This document shows positions 1 to 7,878 of a DNA stretch of 64,000 nucleotides, in pieces. Positions within the stretch are counted from its first letter, which is position 1. Each line of letters opens with the position of its first letter. The notes under the pieces are model-generated. The model made no database searches. It was not told the origin of the DNA and worked only from the letters and a program-made list of their open reading frames with translations. Source of the DNA: Bacteroidaceae bacterium. Lineage in GTDB: Bacteria > Bacteroidota > Bacteroidia > Bacteroidales > Bacteroidaceae. The position numbers and the translations under genes were made by a program. Location of the stretch: contig JAFWBM010000003.1 of the NCBI GenBank assembly GCA_017507105.1, positions 17,317 to 81,316 on the forward strand, in the 5' to 3' direction.

Positions 1-1
1 C

Positions 2-1297
2 GACGAATATATGGCACTCATAGAAGAGGTAGCAACAAAAAGTGAGAAGTTCTACTCTATCGACATGACACATTTCGAAGAAGATGTGGAGAAAACACTT
101 TTGGGTCTCGGATTCGAACGCAAGGATTTTACACGCCAGACCAATGAGTTCTCTGGTGGATGGCGCATGCGAATAGAGCTTGCCAAGATGCTGTTGCGCA
201 ACCCCGATGTTCTGTTGCTCGACGAGCCCACCAACCATCTTGACATAGAGTCTATAGGATGGCTCGAAGAGTTCATTGTCTCTAACGGAAAGACTGTGGT
301 TGTCATAAGTCATGACAGGAAGTTTGTCGATAATATTACTACACGTACCATAGAGGTTACAATGGGTCGCATCTACGACTATAAGGTAAACTATTCGCAA
401 TATCTACAGTTGCGTGCCGAGCGTCGTCAGCAGCAGATGAAACAGTACGAGGAGCAACAGAAGATGATTCAGGAGACAAAAGATTTTATCGAACGTTTTA
501 AGGGTACATACTCCAAGACACTTCAGGTGCAAAGCCGCGTTAAGATGCTCGAGAAACTCGAACTCATAGAGGTTGACGAAGAGGATACATCGGCTCTAAG
601 GCTTAAATTCCCTCCATCGCCACGCTCGGGACAATATCCGGTCATTGCCGACCAGGTGGGAAAAGCCTTTGATGAAAAACGTATATTCTCGAACGTCACA
701 TTGACTGTAAACCGGGGCGATAAGATTGCTTTCGTGGGACGCAATGGTGAGGGTAAATCTACATTTGTACGATGCATTATGCAAGAGTTGGAGCACGAAG
801 GTATGTTACAGCTCGGACATAATGTGCAGATTGGTTATTTCGCACAGAATCAGGCATCGATGCTCGACGAGGAACTTACAGTGTTCCAGACAATAGACGA
901 TGTGGCAAAGGGAGATATACGAAACAAGATTCGCGATCTTTTGGGCGCATTTATGTTTGGTGGAGAGGCAAGTACAAAAAAGGTAAAGGTTCTGTCCGGT
1001 GGCGAACGTACACGTCTTGCTTTGCTCAAACTATTGCTCGAGCCTGTAAACCTGCTCATTCTCGACGAGCCTACCAACCACCTCGACCTTAAGACAAAGG
1101 ATATTCTTAAACAAGCCTTGAGAGATTTTGATGGAACGCTTATATGTGTAAGCCACGACCGTGATTTCCTCGACGGCCTTGTAACAAAGGTTTATGAGTT
1201 TGGACATGGACGTGTGCGCGAACATCTATGCGGCATTTACGAGTTCCTTGAAACAAAGAAACTCGAGGGATTACAGGAACTCGAAAGAAAGGGGTAA
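2..1297 (+). CDS. ABC-F family ATPase, YheS/Uup-like (5' end outside window)
   Basis: Soluble ABC-F ATPase with two nucleotide-binding domains and no membrane segment; the family acts on ribosomes in translation or antibiotic protection. The reading frame is open to the left edge (codons Asp-Glu-Tyr precede the first ATG at 11), so that ATG is internal and the start lies outside the window. Visible parts, in order: the first-domain signature FSGGW followed by a DEPTNHLD Walker B; a charged linker rich in Gln, Lys and Glu with the RVKMLEKLE pattern; then a complete second domain with Walker A GRNGEGKS, signature LSGGE, DEPTNHLD and a His switch in SHDRDF. The FSGGW signature and the linker resemble YheS more than EttA; a separate EttA gene lies at 54310-56007. 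The next gene, ispE, starts 34 bases downstream. The ribosomal substrate cannot be told from sequence. Confidence 0.93.
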   Translation, partial: DEYMALIEEVATKSEKFYSIDMTHFEEDVEKTLLGLGFERKDFTRQTNEFSGGWRMRIELAKMLLRNPDVLLLDEPTNHLDIESIGWLEEFIVSNGKTVVVISHDRKFVDNITTRTIEVTMGRIYDYKVNYSQYLQLRAERRQQQMKQYEEQQKMIQETKDFIERFKGTYSKTLQVQSRVKMLEKLELIEVDEEDTSALRLKFPPSPRSGQYPVIADQVGKAFDEKRIFSNVTLTVNRGDKIAFVGRNGEGKSTFVRCIMQELEHEGMLQLGHNVQIGYFAQNQASMLDEELTVFQTIDDVAKGDIRNKIRDLLGAFMFGGEASTKKVKVLSGGERTRLALLKLLLEPVNLLILDEPTNHLDLKTKDILKQALRDFDGTLICVSHDRDFLDGLVTKVYEFGHGRVREHLCGIYEFLETKKLEGLQELERKG

Positions 1298-1331
1298 CAG
1301 AACTATTCTCAATAACACAAACAGAAAAGCC

Positions 1332-2165
1332 ATGATAAAGTTTCCATGCAGTAAGATAAATTTAGGACTCGATATTGTATCGAAACGTCCCGATGGATAT
1401 CATAATCTCGAAACAGTATTCTACCCTATCCCACTCGAGGATGCTCTGGAGATAACTGTTGTCGACAAGGAGGATGCCCACGATTACTCATTCGAGATGC
1501 ATAATGCATGCTTCGAAGGAGACAACGATGACAATCTTGTTGTAAAGGCATATAAGATATTGGCTGCAGATTACAAGATGCCAAAGGTAGAGATGCATCT
1601 GTACAAGCATATACCTACCGGTGCCGGACTGGGAGGTGGCTCCAGCGATGCAGCCTTTGCACTTAAGATGCTTAACGAGATTGCATCCCTGCACCTAAGC
1701 GACGAAGAACTCGAGAACTATGCCGCACGTATAGGCGCCGACTGCGCTTTCTTCATCAAGTGTGTACCATCACTGGCAACAGGTATAGGTAATATACTCA
1801 CACCGGTAGAGTGTGCATTAAGTGGTTACCATTTGGTATTAGTAAAGCCCGATGTGCATGTGTCGACAAAATTGGCCTATTCATTGGTAACTCCAATGGC
1901 TCCAATGGTACCTATTGCCGATATTCTGCCACGCCCCGTAAATATGTGGGCAAGCTCGATGAAAAACGATTTTGAGCGTAGTGTATTTGATAAATTCCCT
2001 GAGACGGCAAACATAAAAGAGAAACTATATGCAATGGGAGCGTTGTATGCTTCAATGTCGGGCTCGGGTTCATCGTTCTATGGAATATTCGAACAGGAGC
2101 AGAGCGAAGAGAAACTAAAGGAATTATTCCCCGACTGTTTCAGATGGCAGTGTAAATTGGGTTGA
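1332..2165 (+). CDS. ispE: 4-diphosphocytidyl-2-C-methyl-D-erythritol kinase
   Basis: IspE phosphorylates CDP-methylerythritol with ATP in the non-mevalonate (MEP) isoprenoid pathway in the cytoplasm. The 277-residue protein has the usual length and GHMP-kinase fold motifs: an N-terminal KINLGLDIVSKRPDGYH stretch (about residues 8-24) that binds substrate, the glycine-rich ATP loop PTGAGLGGGSSDAA (95-108), and a C-terminal MSGSGSSFYG motif. The frame is open upstream to 1194 inside the ABC-F gene, but the ATG at 1332 gives the canonical N-terminus and leaves a 34-base gap. It is probably co-transcribed with the ABC-F gene. Nothing in the sequence suggests loss of function. Confidence 0.95.
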   Translation: MIKFPCSKINLGLDIVSKRPDGYHNLETVFYPIPLEDALEITVVDKEDAHDYSFEMHNACFEGDNDDNLVVKAYKILAADYKMPKVEMHLYKHIPTGAGLGGGSSDAAFALKMLNEIASLHLSDEELENYAARIGADCAFFIKCVPSLATGIGNILTPVECALSGYHLVLVKPDVHVSTKLAYSLVTPMAPMVPIADILPRPVNMWASSMKNDFERSVFDKFPETANIKEKLYAMGALYASMSGSGSSFYGIFEQEQSEEKLKELFPDCFRWQCKLG

Positions 2166-2498
2166 AAAGAGTCAATGGTTTTTCAACTCCCCATGCAAGG
2201 CTGTCTGTGATTATTTCTTCGGGTTGTAAATTTCTTATAAATGCTCGGTCACACATTGTGCTCTCGAATGTGCTGCATTATTTAAAGTTACTCTGCATCA
2301 CAAGGAGCGCAAATCATTGATAGGCTCATTGATGCGCATAGGAAAATTAGTAAAATGATAGACTTTTTTTGGAAACAGTGTGAGGCATGTTTAACCGATA
2401 GTTAGACACTTGCAAAGTGGCTAACTGAGGGAGATCCGCAACACCCAAAAAAAGGCGTAATCATTTTACGTTAAGATTTTCTGTAGCAGAGGCTTTTG

Positions 2499-2805
2499 TT
2501 ACTTTTCGTCGGCACGAAAAGTAAATTAAATAAGAGTTGAAGTGGATATAAGATAACTGATGGAATATTTAAGAACTGCGGTTGTCAATCTTATTATTTC
2601 GGGTTACAAACCCGATGGAACGGTACCGCGTGGGATGCTATTAGCTTGTGTCATCAATTGCAAACCCATAAATAATCATAGGGTTGCAAAAACATTAAAA
2701 AAACCTCAAGTAGTTGATAATATCCTCTTTAAAGTTCTCGGTATTATATACGGTTGTACTTTTAGTTAAATTAAATTTATAATCTACTTTTTGGTATCAA
2801 AAAGT
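2499..2805. repeat. Palindrome-bounded element (possible MITE-like repeat)
   Basis: Two short perfect palindromes of related sequence bound about 300 bases. The left one has 11-bp arms (2499-2509 and 2514-2524, core ACTTTTCGT/ACGAAAAGT, loop CGGC). The right one has 8-bp arms (2786-2793 and 2798-2805, ACTTTTTG/CAAAAAGT, loop GTAT). Between them is the 69-codon ORF plus small inverted repeats such as GGGTT/AACCC. The similarity of the end palindromes suggests a non-autonomous repeat, but no transposase or target-site duplication was identified, so this is only a suggestion. Confidence 0.3.
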
Positions 2806-3019
2806 TGTGAGTAAGCGAGTACAGTGACAAACTTGTTTGAGCAATGCCGATCGAGAACAATTTATTCAAAGTAGTAAAATCGATAGTACATATTAAAATT
2901 ACACTTGTACGTGAAATTAATGCAATGAGATATTGTTTTTAACTCTCTCAGAATATTAGTTGCTCCATGTGATTTCTCTACAGTTGTGTAAATGTTTTAA
3001 GATAGTATATATAAAGATA

Positions 3020-3049
3020 ATTGCCCCGTGATTCGCATCAGGGGGCAAT
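3020..3049. other. Stem-loop with two stacked stems
   Basis: ATTGCCCC (3020-3027) pairs perfectly with GGGGCAAT (3042-3049). Inside, TGAT (3029-3032) pairs with ATCA (3037-3040) around a TCGC loop, with one G-G mismatch between the stems. No T-run follows on the plus strand, so it is a weak terminator candidate; it could also be a leader hairpin or an RNA domain. Confidence 0.4.
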
Positions 3050-3265
3050 CAAAACACAAACACAAAATAAAACACGACAAAACTACTATGCAATTCATTG
3101 GCCTGTTTATGCCTATTCACATAAAGCACTCGACGCAGGTATTCACATATCCACAGAGGAGTTTCAGGTGATTTGCATAATGATAACAAGCCATAGATAA
3201 AGTTTGTTTTTGCAGGTAGTATTAAATAATGTTAATTGTATTCCATTCTGTTTTGCTGTTTAAAT

Positions 3266-3332
3266 AACAATGCCTCTCCTTGTCTTTCTATAGATTTCCA
3301 ATTTTTGAATAAAGACAAGGAGAGGCATTGTT
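3266..3332. repeat. 22-bp perfect inverted repeat with 23-base spacer
   Basis: The left arm 3266-3287 begins AACAATGCCTCTCC and the right arm 3311-3332 ends GGAGAGGCATTGTT; all 22 positions pair. The spacer 3288-3310 is AT-rich. The arms are longer than in ordinary terminators and there is no gene immediately to the left that needs one. It could be a strong bidirectional terminator, a small palindromic mobile repeat, or a structured RNA. Confidence 0.5.
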
Positions 3333-3472
3333 CCGCTTATGTTCCAACTGATATGTTGTCCACTATTTTTGGATATCAGGGGCTTAGGCCCGAGATATTT
3401 ATAAGGGGTTACAATATACAAACCCTATACCATATCCGATGAAATGAGGCGAGAAATGCCCCTATAATTTCG

Positions 3473-3505
3473 TTTTTCGAACCCACTCAAAGCGGGTTCG
3501 AAAAA
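3473..3505 (-). terminator. Intrinsic terminator downstream of the 3605-5140 lipoprotein gene
   Basis: A 12-bp perfect stem (3473-3484 with 3494-3505, core TTCGAACCC/GGGTTCGAA) with a 9-base loop is flanked by T-runs on both strands. It could therefore act in either direction. The nearest gene ending towards it is the leftward lipoprotein gene, whose stop is at 3605. Confidence 0.6.
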
Positions 3506-3524
3506 AATAAGGGTTGAATAAATC

Positions 3525-3557
3525 AAGCGCACGCGCTTAAAAAAGCGACGTGCGCTT
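3525..3557 (-). terminator. Second hairpin 3' of the lipoprotein gene
   Basis: AAGCGCACG (3525-3533) pairs with CGTGCGCTT (3549-3557). It lies between the lipoprotein stop codon and the hairpin at 3473-3505. It is GC-rich but lacks a clear T-run, so it may only assist termination or protect the mRNA 3' end. Confidence 0.4.
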
Positions 3558-3604
3558 TAAATAAATTGGGGAGCATGTCACCTTTTATAAAGAAGGAGAT
3601 ACTT

Positions 3605-5140
3605 TTATTCTGAGACAGGACGCACCGTGTACCCTAAGTAACGGTAGATGCTGGCCCAGCCGTATTTGCTACTATAGAAGTACGAGCAGTAAGCGTAGTT
3701 GCTGCCGTTGCTACTCAACGAACTCAACCAATACTCGCCGTGCGTGCCTCTGTTGTTGACACCAGTACCGTGGAGACAGCCCGCAGCCGGAAGGAAGATA
3801 CTCTTACCATTAGGGCCGGTTACCTTGTAACCTTTGATGCCGTTAAGGGTGGTCCAGTTCCAGGTGCATTTCTCTTCCAATTCATCTTGCTCGGCACGTG
3901 TGGGCATGCGCCAACTGCCACCCCATTGTACATGGGCTACATCATCCTCAGGCTCAAGAACGGTTTTATTATCGACTGTACCATAATTGCTATTGGTACA
4001 ATACTTGGTCATTGTATCTTTACTGCCATTACACCATTTATAGGTTTTCCAAGTGTAATTGCTCTTTGTCTCGGTCTCGCCCCAAGCGTAGTAATCGCCA
4101 TAATCCTCGGGCTTTGAGGCACCTACATTGCAGGTGGCCCATTTAACACTCAAACCCAAATCTACCCAATCGTGACCCGAAATAGTACCGGTAGTTGCCT
4201 CATTGTTATTACCATTATCCGTATTCTCGTCATTATTGGTGTTATCATTGTTATTATTGCCGATGTTGTCATCGGTATTGTCATTGGTTATATAAGGAGG
4301 TATATCATCCTCTCGAGTTGCGGGGCGGTACTCAAGACTTAGTTCGGACAAGTAGTTCCCGTTTATATCGGGCATAAAAACAACAAACGATGCCAGGGTG
4401 AGTTCTGTGACTTTAAAACTCTCAGATACACGGCCCGACGGTGATTTCAACGTGATAACATTTCTGTTACTATCTATAGTATAGGTGCCGCTCTCTTTAA
4501 TCTCTTCTCCACCGAAATTGAGATATTGTTTGAATGTTCCGTCGGTGTTGAATTTCAGGAAACGTTCTGTTTTCTCATCTGTCCATACGTTTATCGTTAA
4601 ATATTTATAATCGATGACGCCTGTTACAGGGGGTGTAGCCCAAGTAAATTCGGATGGTTCGGATTCGCTGTCGAAAATAAATCTACCGCTGATACTTGTT
4701 CCGGTATTGTCGTAAGGATTTGCCAATTGCTTGCCGCTGAAGGTACCGTGATTGTGTGAAAGGAAGGTCAGATTCAATTCATACTGATTCCAAGAACCAT
4801 AAATATTGCCGCCTACTACTACTTGTGTGACAAAGTAACATTTGAACATTGCCGAGTTGTCACCGTTCTTTTCATAATAGGCTGTTTCATCACCTACAAC
4901 GGCTATTGAAGAACTAGTCAAAATGGTTACATCGCCATTTTCGGACCTCATAAAGGATTTGAAAAACCATTTATCGGACTCTTCTTTGTAGAAACGAATT
5001 TCTTTGTTAACGATATTATCAGGGGCGTATCCTGCTGAGGAAGAACCACCGCCTGATGGGTCATCGTCGTTTGAACAGGAGAAAAACAGAAGAGAAAACA
5101 GTATAACTGATAATCTGCTTAGAATTTTTATTTTACTCAT
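3605..5140 (-). CDS. Lipoprotein with C-terminal Fibrobacter-major-paralogue (TIGR02145-type) domain
   Basis: A 511-residue predicted lipoprotein of unknown function. The frame is open to 5329, but the ATG at 5140 gives a clean signal peptide with lipobox LFFSC, Cys22 being the lipidated residue, followed by SNDDD. Residues ~35-280 look beta-rich and include a lipocalin-like stretch. A low-complexity Asn/Asp linker follows (~285-315). From ~318 to the end runs a domain of the FISUMP/Fib_succ_major kind, seen in WVDLGLSVKWATCNVGA, YYAWGET, SWRMPTRAEQ and the terminal YTVRPV. Such domains are common in surface proteins of Bacteroidota, and export to the cell surface is likely. A long hairpin-forming sequence (5181-5314) lies just upstream; two hairpins lie downstream. 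Ligand and role are not evident. Confidence 0.85.
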   Translation of the reverse strand: MSKIKILSRLSVILFSLLFFSCSNDDDPSGGGSSSAGYAPDNIVNKEIRFYKEESDKWFFKSFMRSENGDVTILTSSSIAVVGDETAYYEKNGDNSAMFKCYFVTQVVVGGNIYGSWNQYELNLTFLSHNHGTFSGKQLANPYDNTGTSISGRFIFDSESEPSEFTWATPPVTGVIDYKYLTINVWTDEKTERFLKFNTDGTFKQYLNFGGEEIKESGTYTIDSNRNVITLKSPSGRVSESFKVTELTLASFVVFMPDINGNYLSELSLEYRPATREDDIPPYITNDNTDDNIGNNNNDNTNNDENTDNGNNNEATTGTISGHDWVDLGLSVKWATCNVGASKPEDYGDYYAWGETETKSNYTWKTYKWCNGSKDTMTKYCTNSNYGTVDNKTVLEPEDDVAHVQWGGSWRMPTRAEQDELEEKCTWNWTTLNGIKGYKVTGPNGKSIFLPAAGCLHGTGVNNRGTHGEYWLSSLSSNGSNYAYCSYFYSSKYGWASIYRYLGYTVRPVSE

Positions 5141-5180
5141 AGTTTGTGTAAATAAAAAAGGCGTGTAACCATCTGTAGAC

Positions 5181-5314
5181 TTGTCAATCATTAGGTTACC
5201 GCCAAGTGACCTTTCACACAACAAGCACAGAATGGTCCACGCCAAACAGCGTGAACCTTCAACCAGCTTGTTCTTGTGTGACGAATATTGGCGGTATTCA
5301 ATGATTAAGAACAA
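5181..5314. other. 134-base extended imperfect palindrome (structured RNA or repeat)
   Basis: Nested arms pair in register around one centre. TTGT (5181-5184) pairs with ACAA (5311-5314), AATCATT (5186-5192) with AATGATT (5300-5306), TACCGCCAA (5197-5205) with TTGGCGGTA (5288-5296), TCACACAA/CAAGC (5214-5226) with GCTTG/TTGTGTGA (5266-5281, 3-base bulge), and GGT-CACGC (5234-5242) with GCGTG-ACC (5249-5257), around loop CAAACA. The result is a rod with internal loops. It lies 40 bases upstream of the leftward lipoprotein gene, so it may be that gene's leader. A small RNA or an inert palindromic repeat is equally possible. The rest of the 397-base gap (5141-5537) shows only the galE terminator. 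Confidence 0.45.
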
Positions 5315-5478
5315 GAGCCGAAAGCTCAATTATATATTTCTTATATCAGCTAATCTGCAAATGGAAACGCTCTGTAATTAATAATGTGTTAATTAATTTA
5401 CGTACTCAGTTGTAGCACGTTTAGTTGCGTTTTTCATTTGTTTTAATCCATAGGCTGTCTCTTTTTGTATTATAAATA

Positions 5479-5516
5479 CCCCTTATTGCCACAGTTGTAG
5501 ATGTAGCAATAAGGGG
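5479..5516 (-). terminator. galE terminator hairpin
   Basis: CCCCTTATTGC (5479-5489) pairs perfectly with GCAATAAGGGG (5506-5516), 22 bases downstream of the galE stop. The downstream tract on the minus strand is AT-rich but not a pure U-run. Confidence 0.6.
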
Positions 5517-5537
5517 ATAAAGTATTATAGGTTCATA

Positions 5538-6569
5538 TTACATTATACCATCTTCGCGCAATTTCTGCTGCCATTTCCATGCCGAAGCAAGAACGTCGCG
5601 TATGGGGGTGTCGGCACTCCAGCCAAGCACTTTGTTTGCTTTCTCGGGGTTAGCCCATACCTTTACAATATCACCGGCACGACGACCTACAATCTTGTAG
5701 TTGAGCTTAACGCCTGTTGCAGCCTCGAACTCGTTGATAAGCTCGAGAACAGACAAACCACGACCTGTACCCAAGTTGAATACCTCGGGGTTCTGTGCCA
5801 TCTCTTTGTTAAGGATGCGATCGATTGCTTTTACGTGTGCCTTAGCAAGGTCTACTACATAGATGTAGTCACGGATGCATGAGCCGTCGGGTGTGTCATA
5901 GTCGTCACCGAATACGCTCAGACATTCGCGAATACCCATCGCTGTCTGTGTAACATAGGGAAGAAGATTCTGGGGCACGCCAAGGGGAAGCTCACCAATG
6001 AGGGCTGTTGGGTGCGCGCCAATGGGGTTGAAATAGCGTAGCATGATAGCCTCTACGGGTGAACCCGATTTCACTGTATCGCAGATAATCTCTTCGTTAA
6101 TCTGCTTGGTGTTACCGTAAGGAGACTCGGCAACTTTGGTAGGAGCGGCCTCGGTTACAGGAAGTACATCGGGCTGGCCGTATACTGTACATGAAGATGA
6201 GAACACTATACCCTTAACATTGTGCTTGGGCATAAGTTCAAGAAGGTTAACAAGTGATACAATGTTGTTGCGATAGTACTTCAAAGGCAACTGTACCGAC
6301 TCGCCTACAGCCTTGCTTGCAGCAAAGTGAATAATAGCCTCTATGCCTGCATATTTTGTAAAGAGAGCATCGAGACCCTCGAGATCGCAGCAGTCCAACT
6401 GCTCGAATACGGGACGTATACCTGTGATTTTCTCAATGTTATCTACAACCTCGGCTTTAGAGTTTGAAAGGTTGTCGATGATAATCACCTCGTAGCCACT
6501 GTTCTGCAACTCTACTACGGTGTGCGAACCGATAAAACCGGTACCACCGGTTACCAAAATTCTTTTCAT
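5538..6569 (-). CDS. galE: UDP-glucose 4-epimerase
   Basis: GalE interconverts UDP-glucose and UDP-galactose (Leloir pathway; precursor supply for surface glycans). The protein has 343 residues, typical of the family. It shows the NAD-binding Rossmann motif GGTGFIG at residues 8-14, the catalytic SSSCTVYG segment (about 124-131), and the Tyr151-x3-Lys155 pair in SPYGNTK. The frame extends upstream to 6620, but the ATG at 6569 gives the canonical MKRILVTGG start; the extra 17 residues have no counterpart in the family. It is probably a single-gene transcript: a hairpin follows it and the asparaginase gene upstream is separated by about 150 bases. Use of UDP-GlcNAc as an extra substrate cannot be excluded. 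Confidence 0.95.
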   Translation of the reverse strand: MKRILVTGGTGFIGSHTVVELQNSGYEVIIIDNLSNSKAEVVDNIEKITGIRPVFEQLDCCDLEGLDALFTKYAGIEAIIHFAASKAVGESVQLPLKYYRNNIVSLVNLLELMPKHNVKGIVFSSSCTVYGQPDVLPVTEAAPTKVAESPYGNTKQINEEIICDTVKSGSPVEAIMLRYFNPIGAHPTALIGELPLGVPQNLLPYVTQTAMGIRECLSVFGDDYDTPDGSCIRDYIYVVDLAKAHVKAIDRILNKEMAQNPEVFNLGTGRGLSVLELINEFEAATGVKLNYKIVGRRAGDIVKVWANPEKANKVLGWSADTPIRDVLASAWKWQQKLREDGIM

Positions 6570-6718
6570 AGTTATGTTTGATATATTGTTAATTAATAGT
6601 TTATTTTTCGACATCCACAAATGTAATACAATTTATTAAAAACAGCCAAGCAAAAAAACAAAAATCTGATATAGTGAGTGGCTTGTGTTTAACAATCTTA
6701 TACACCGGATTTTTAGTT

Positions 6719-7765
6719 TTACTTTGTAACTGTTATCTCACCGGCTATGTTATGTTTCATCATTCGGCGTATCTCTTCAATAGGTAGTTCCTTACCAAGC
6801 AGGTACATCATCTTTGTGAGTGCAGCCTCTACTGTCATATCCTTGCCGCTGACGATGCCTGCTTCAAGAAGCTGAAGTCCGGTTTCGTATAGGTTCATCT
6901 TTACACTTCCGGTACTGCATTGGGTAACGTTTACGATTATCTTTCCCCTATCGGTGGCCTCGCTCAAAGCATCAACAAGCCACTGCTCCTGTGGAGCATT
7001 ACCGGCGCCAAATGTGCGAAAAATTATTCCTTTTAGTTCATTACCTGTAAGCATATTCTGTACAATGCGCGGCTGAATACCGGGGAATAGAGAAAAAATA
7101 ATGATATCGCTCGACATCTTTTTATGTAGTGCAAGCACACTATTATGTACGTAGGGCCTTATCATTGCATGGTTATACTTGATTTCAAGTCCGGCTTCGG
7201 CCAAATTGGGATAGTTGTTCGAGTTGAAAGCATCGAAACTGTCGGCGCTTGTCTTGGTACAGCGGTTGCCTCGCATCAGTTTGTGATGGAAATAGATGCA
7301 TACCTCCGGCACAACGGGGGTCCCGTCACAATGCTTGGCTGCCGCTATCTCTATTGCGGTAAGCAGGTTCTCCTTTCCATCGGTGCGCAGTACACCAATC
7401 GGCAACTGACTACCTGTAAGGATTACCGGTTTCATTAAGCCCTCGAGCATAAAACTCAGAGCAGAAGCTGTAAATGCCATAGTATCGGTTCCGTGCAGAA
7501 TTACGAAACCGTCGAATTTATCGTAATTGGTGTATATGACCTCGGCTATCCTACCCCAAAATTCGGGTGTCATGTCCGATGAGTCTATTGGTGGGTTGAA
7601 TGCACGCGATGAGATGTTCAGGTTAAACTGCCTCAATTCTGGGACATGACGTATAAGATGGTCGAAATCGAAAGACTCCAATGCTCCGGTCATAGAATTA
7701 CGTATCATACCAATTGTACCACCGGTATATATTATCAGTATTGAGTTTTTATCTTTTTGGCTCAT
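6719..7765 (-). CDS. ansA: Type I (cytosolic) L-asparaginase
   Basis: Hydrolyses L-asparagine to aspartate and ammonia. The 348-residue protein carries both asparaginase signatures: TGGTIG at residues 14-19, with the nucleophilic Thr, and HGTDTM at 91-96, with the second catalytic Thr-Asp pair. A conserved lysine lies in the TDGKEN segment shortly after. There is no signal peptide, so it should be the cytoplasmic low-affinity type I enzyme rather than the periplasmic type II form. It is flanked by galE and a secreted protease, with no obvious functional link, and is probably monocistronic. No RBS is visible, as usual here. Glutaminase side activity cannot be judged. Confidence 0.93.
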   Translation of the reverse strand: MSQKDKNSILIIYTGGTIGMIRNSMTGALESFDFDHLIRHVPELRQFNLNISSRAFNPPIDSSDMTPEFWGRIAEVIYTNYDKFDGFVILHGTDTMAFTASALSFMLEGLMKPVILTGSQLPIGVLRTDGKENLLTAIEIAAAKHCDGTPVVPEVCIYFHHKLMRGNRCTKTSADSFDAFNSNNYPNLAEAGLEIKYNHAMIRPYVHNSVLALHKKMSSDIIIFSLFPGIQPRIVQNMLTGNELKGIIFRTFGAGNAPQEQWLVDALSEATDRGKIIVNVTQCSTGSVKMNLYETGLQLLEAGIVSGKDMTVEAALTKMMYLLGKELPIEEIRRMMKHNIAGEITVTK

Positions 7766-7878
7766 TGTTAGTCATTGAATTATGCCGCTAATATAGTGTA
7801 AAGTATTGACAATAAGAATAAAAACCTTGTAATTCTATGACACGGTCATAGAAGATGTTGAAATAACTGAAAAATTAT

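Larger units (their letters stand above)
2166..3604. other. 1.4-kb gene-free region rich in palindromes
   Basis: No convincing gene lies here. A 69-codon ORF (2560-2769) and a 27-codon ORF (3088-3171) have no recognisable family, start signal or codon pattern. The DNA carries many inverted repeats, listed separately. In addition, a compact stem at 2400-2411/2415-2426 pairs 11 of 12 positions around a GCA loop, and a weak 8-bp hairpin at 2161-2187 overlaps the ispE stop and could end its transcript. No tRNA, tmRNA, RNase P or SRP RNA motif was seen. The region may be decayed DNA, a small repeat element or unrecognised RNA. Confidence 0.6.

Noticed and set aside
2560..2769. 69-codon ORF between ispE and the lipoprotein gene
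   Set aside because: No recognised family, no start signal, and it lies inside a palindrome-bounded stretch; it is more likely a chance frame or decayed DNA.
3088..3171. 27-codon ORF after the 3020-3049 hairpin, possible leader peptide
   Set aside because: There is no downstream structural gene for it to regulate and no conserved residue pattern.
3740..4117. 125-codon plus-strand ORF opposite the lipoprotein C-terminal domain
   Set aside because: It is antisense to a recognisable domain with no start signal of its own.
5141..5329. N-terminal extension of the lipoprotein frame
   Set aside because: The extension runs through the long palindrome and spoils the signal peptide; the ATG at 5140 gives a normal lipobox distance.
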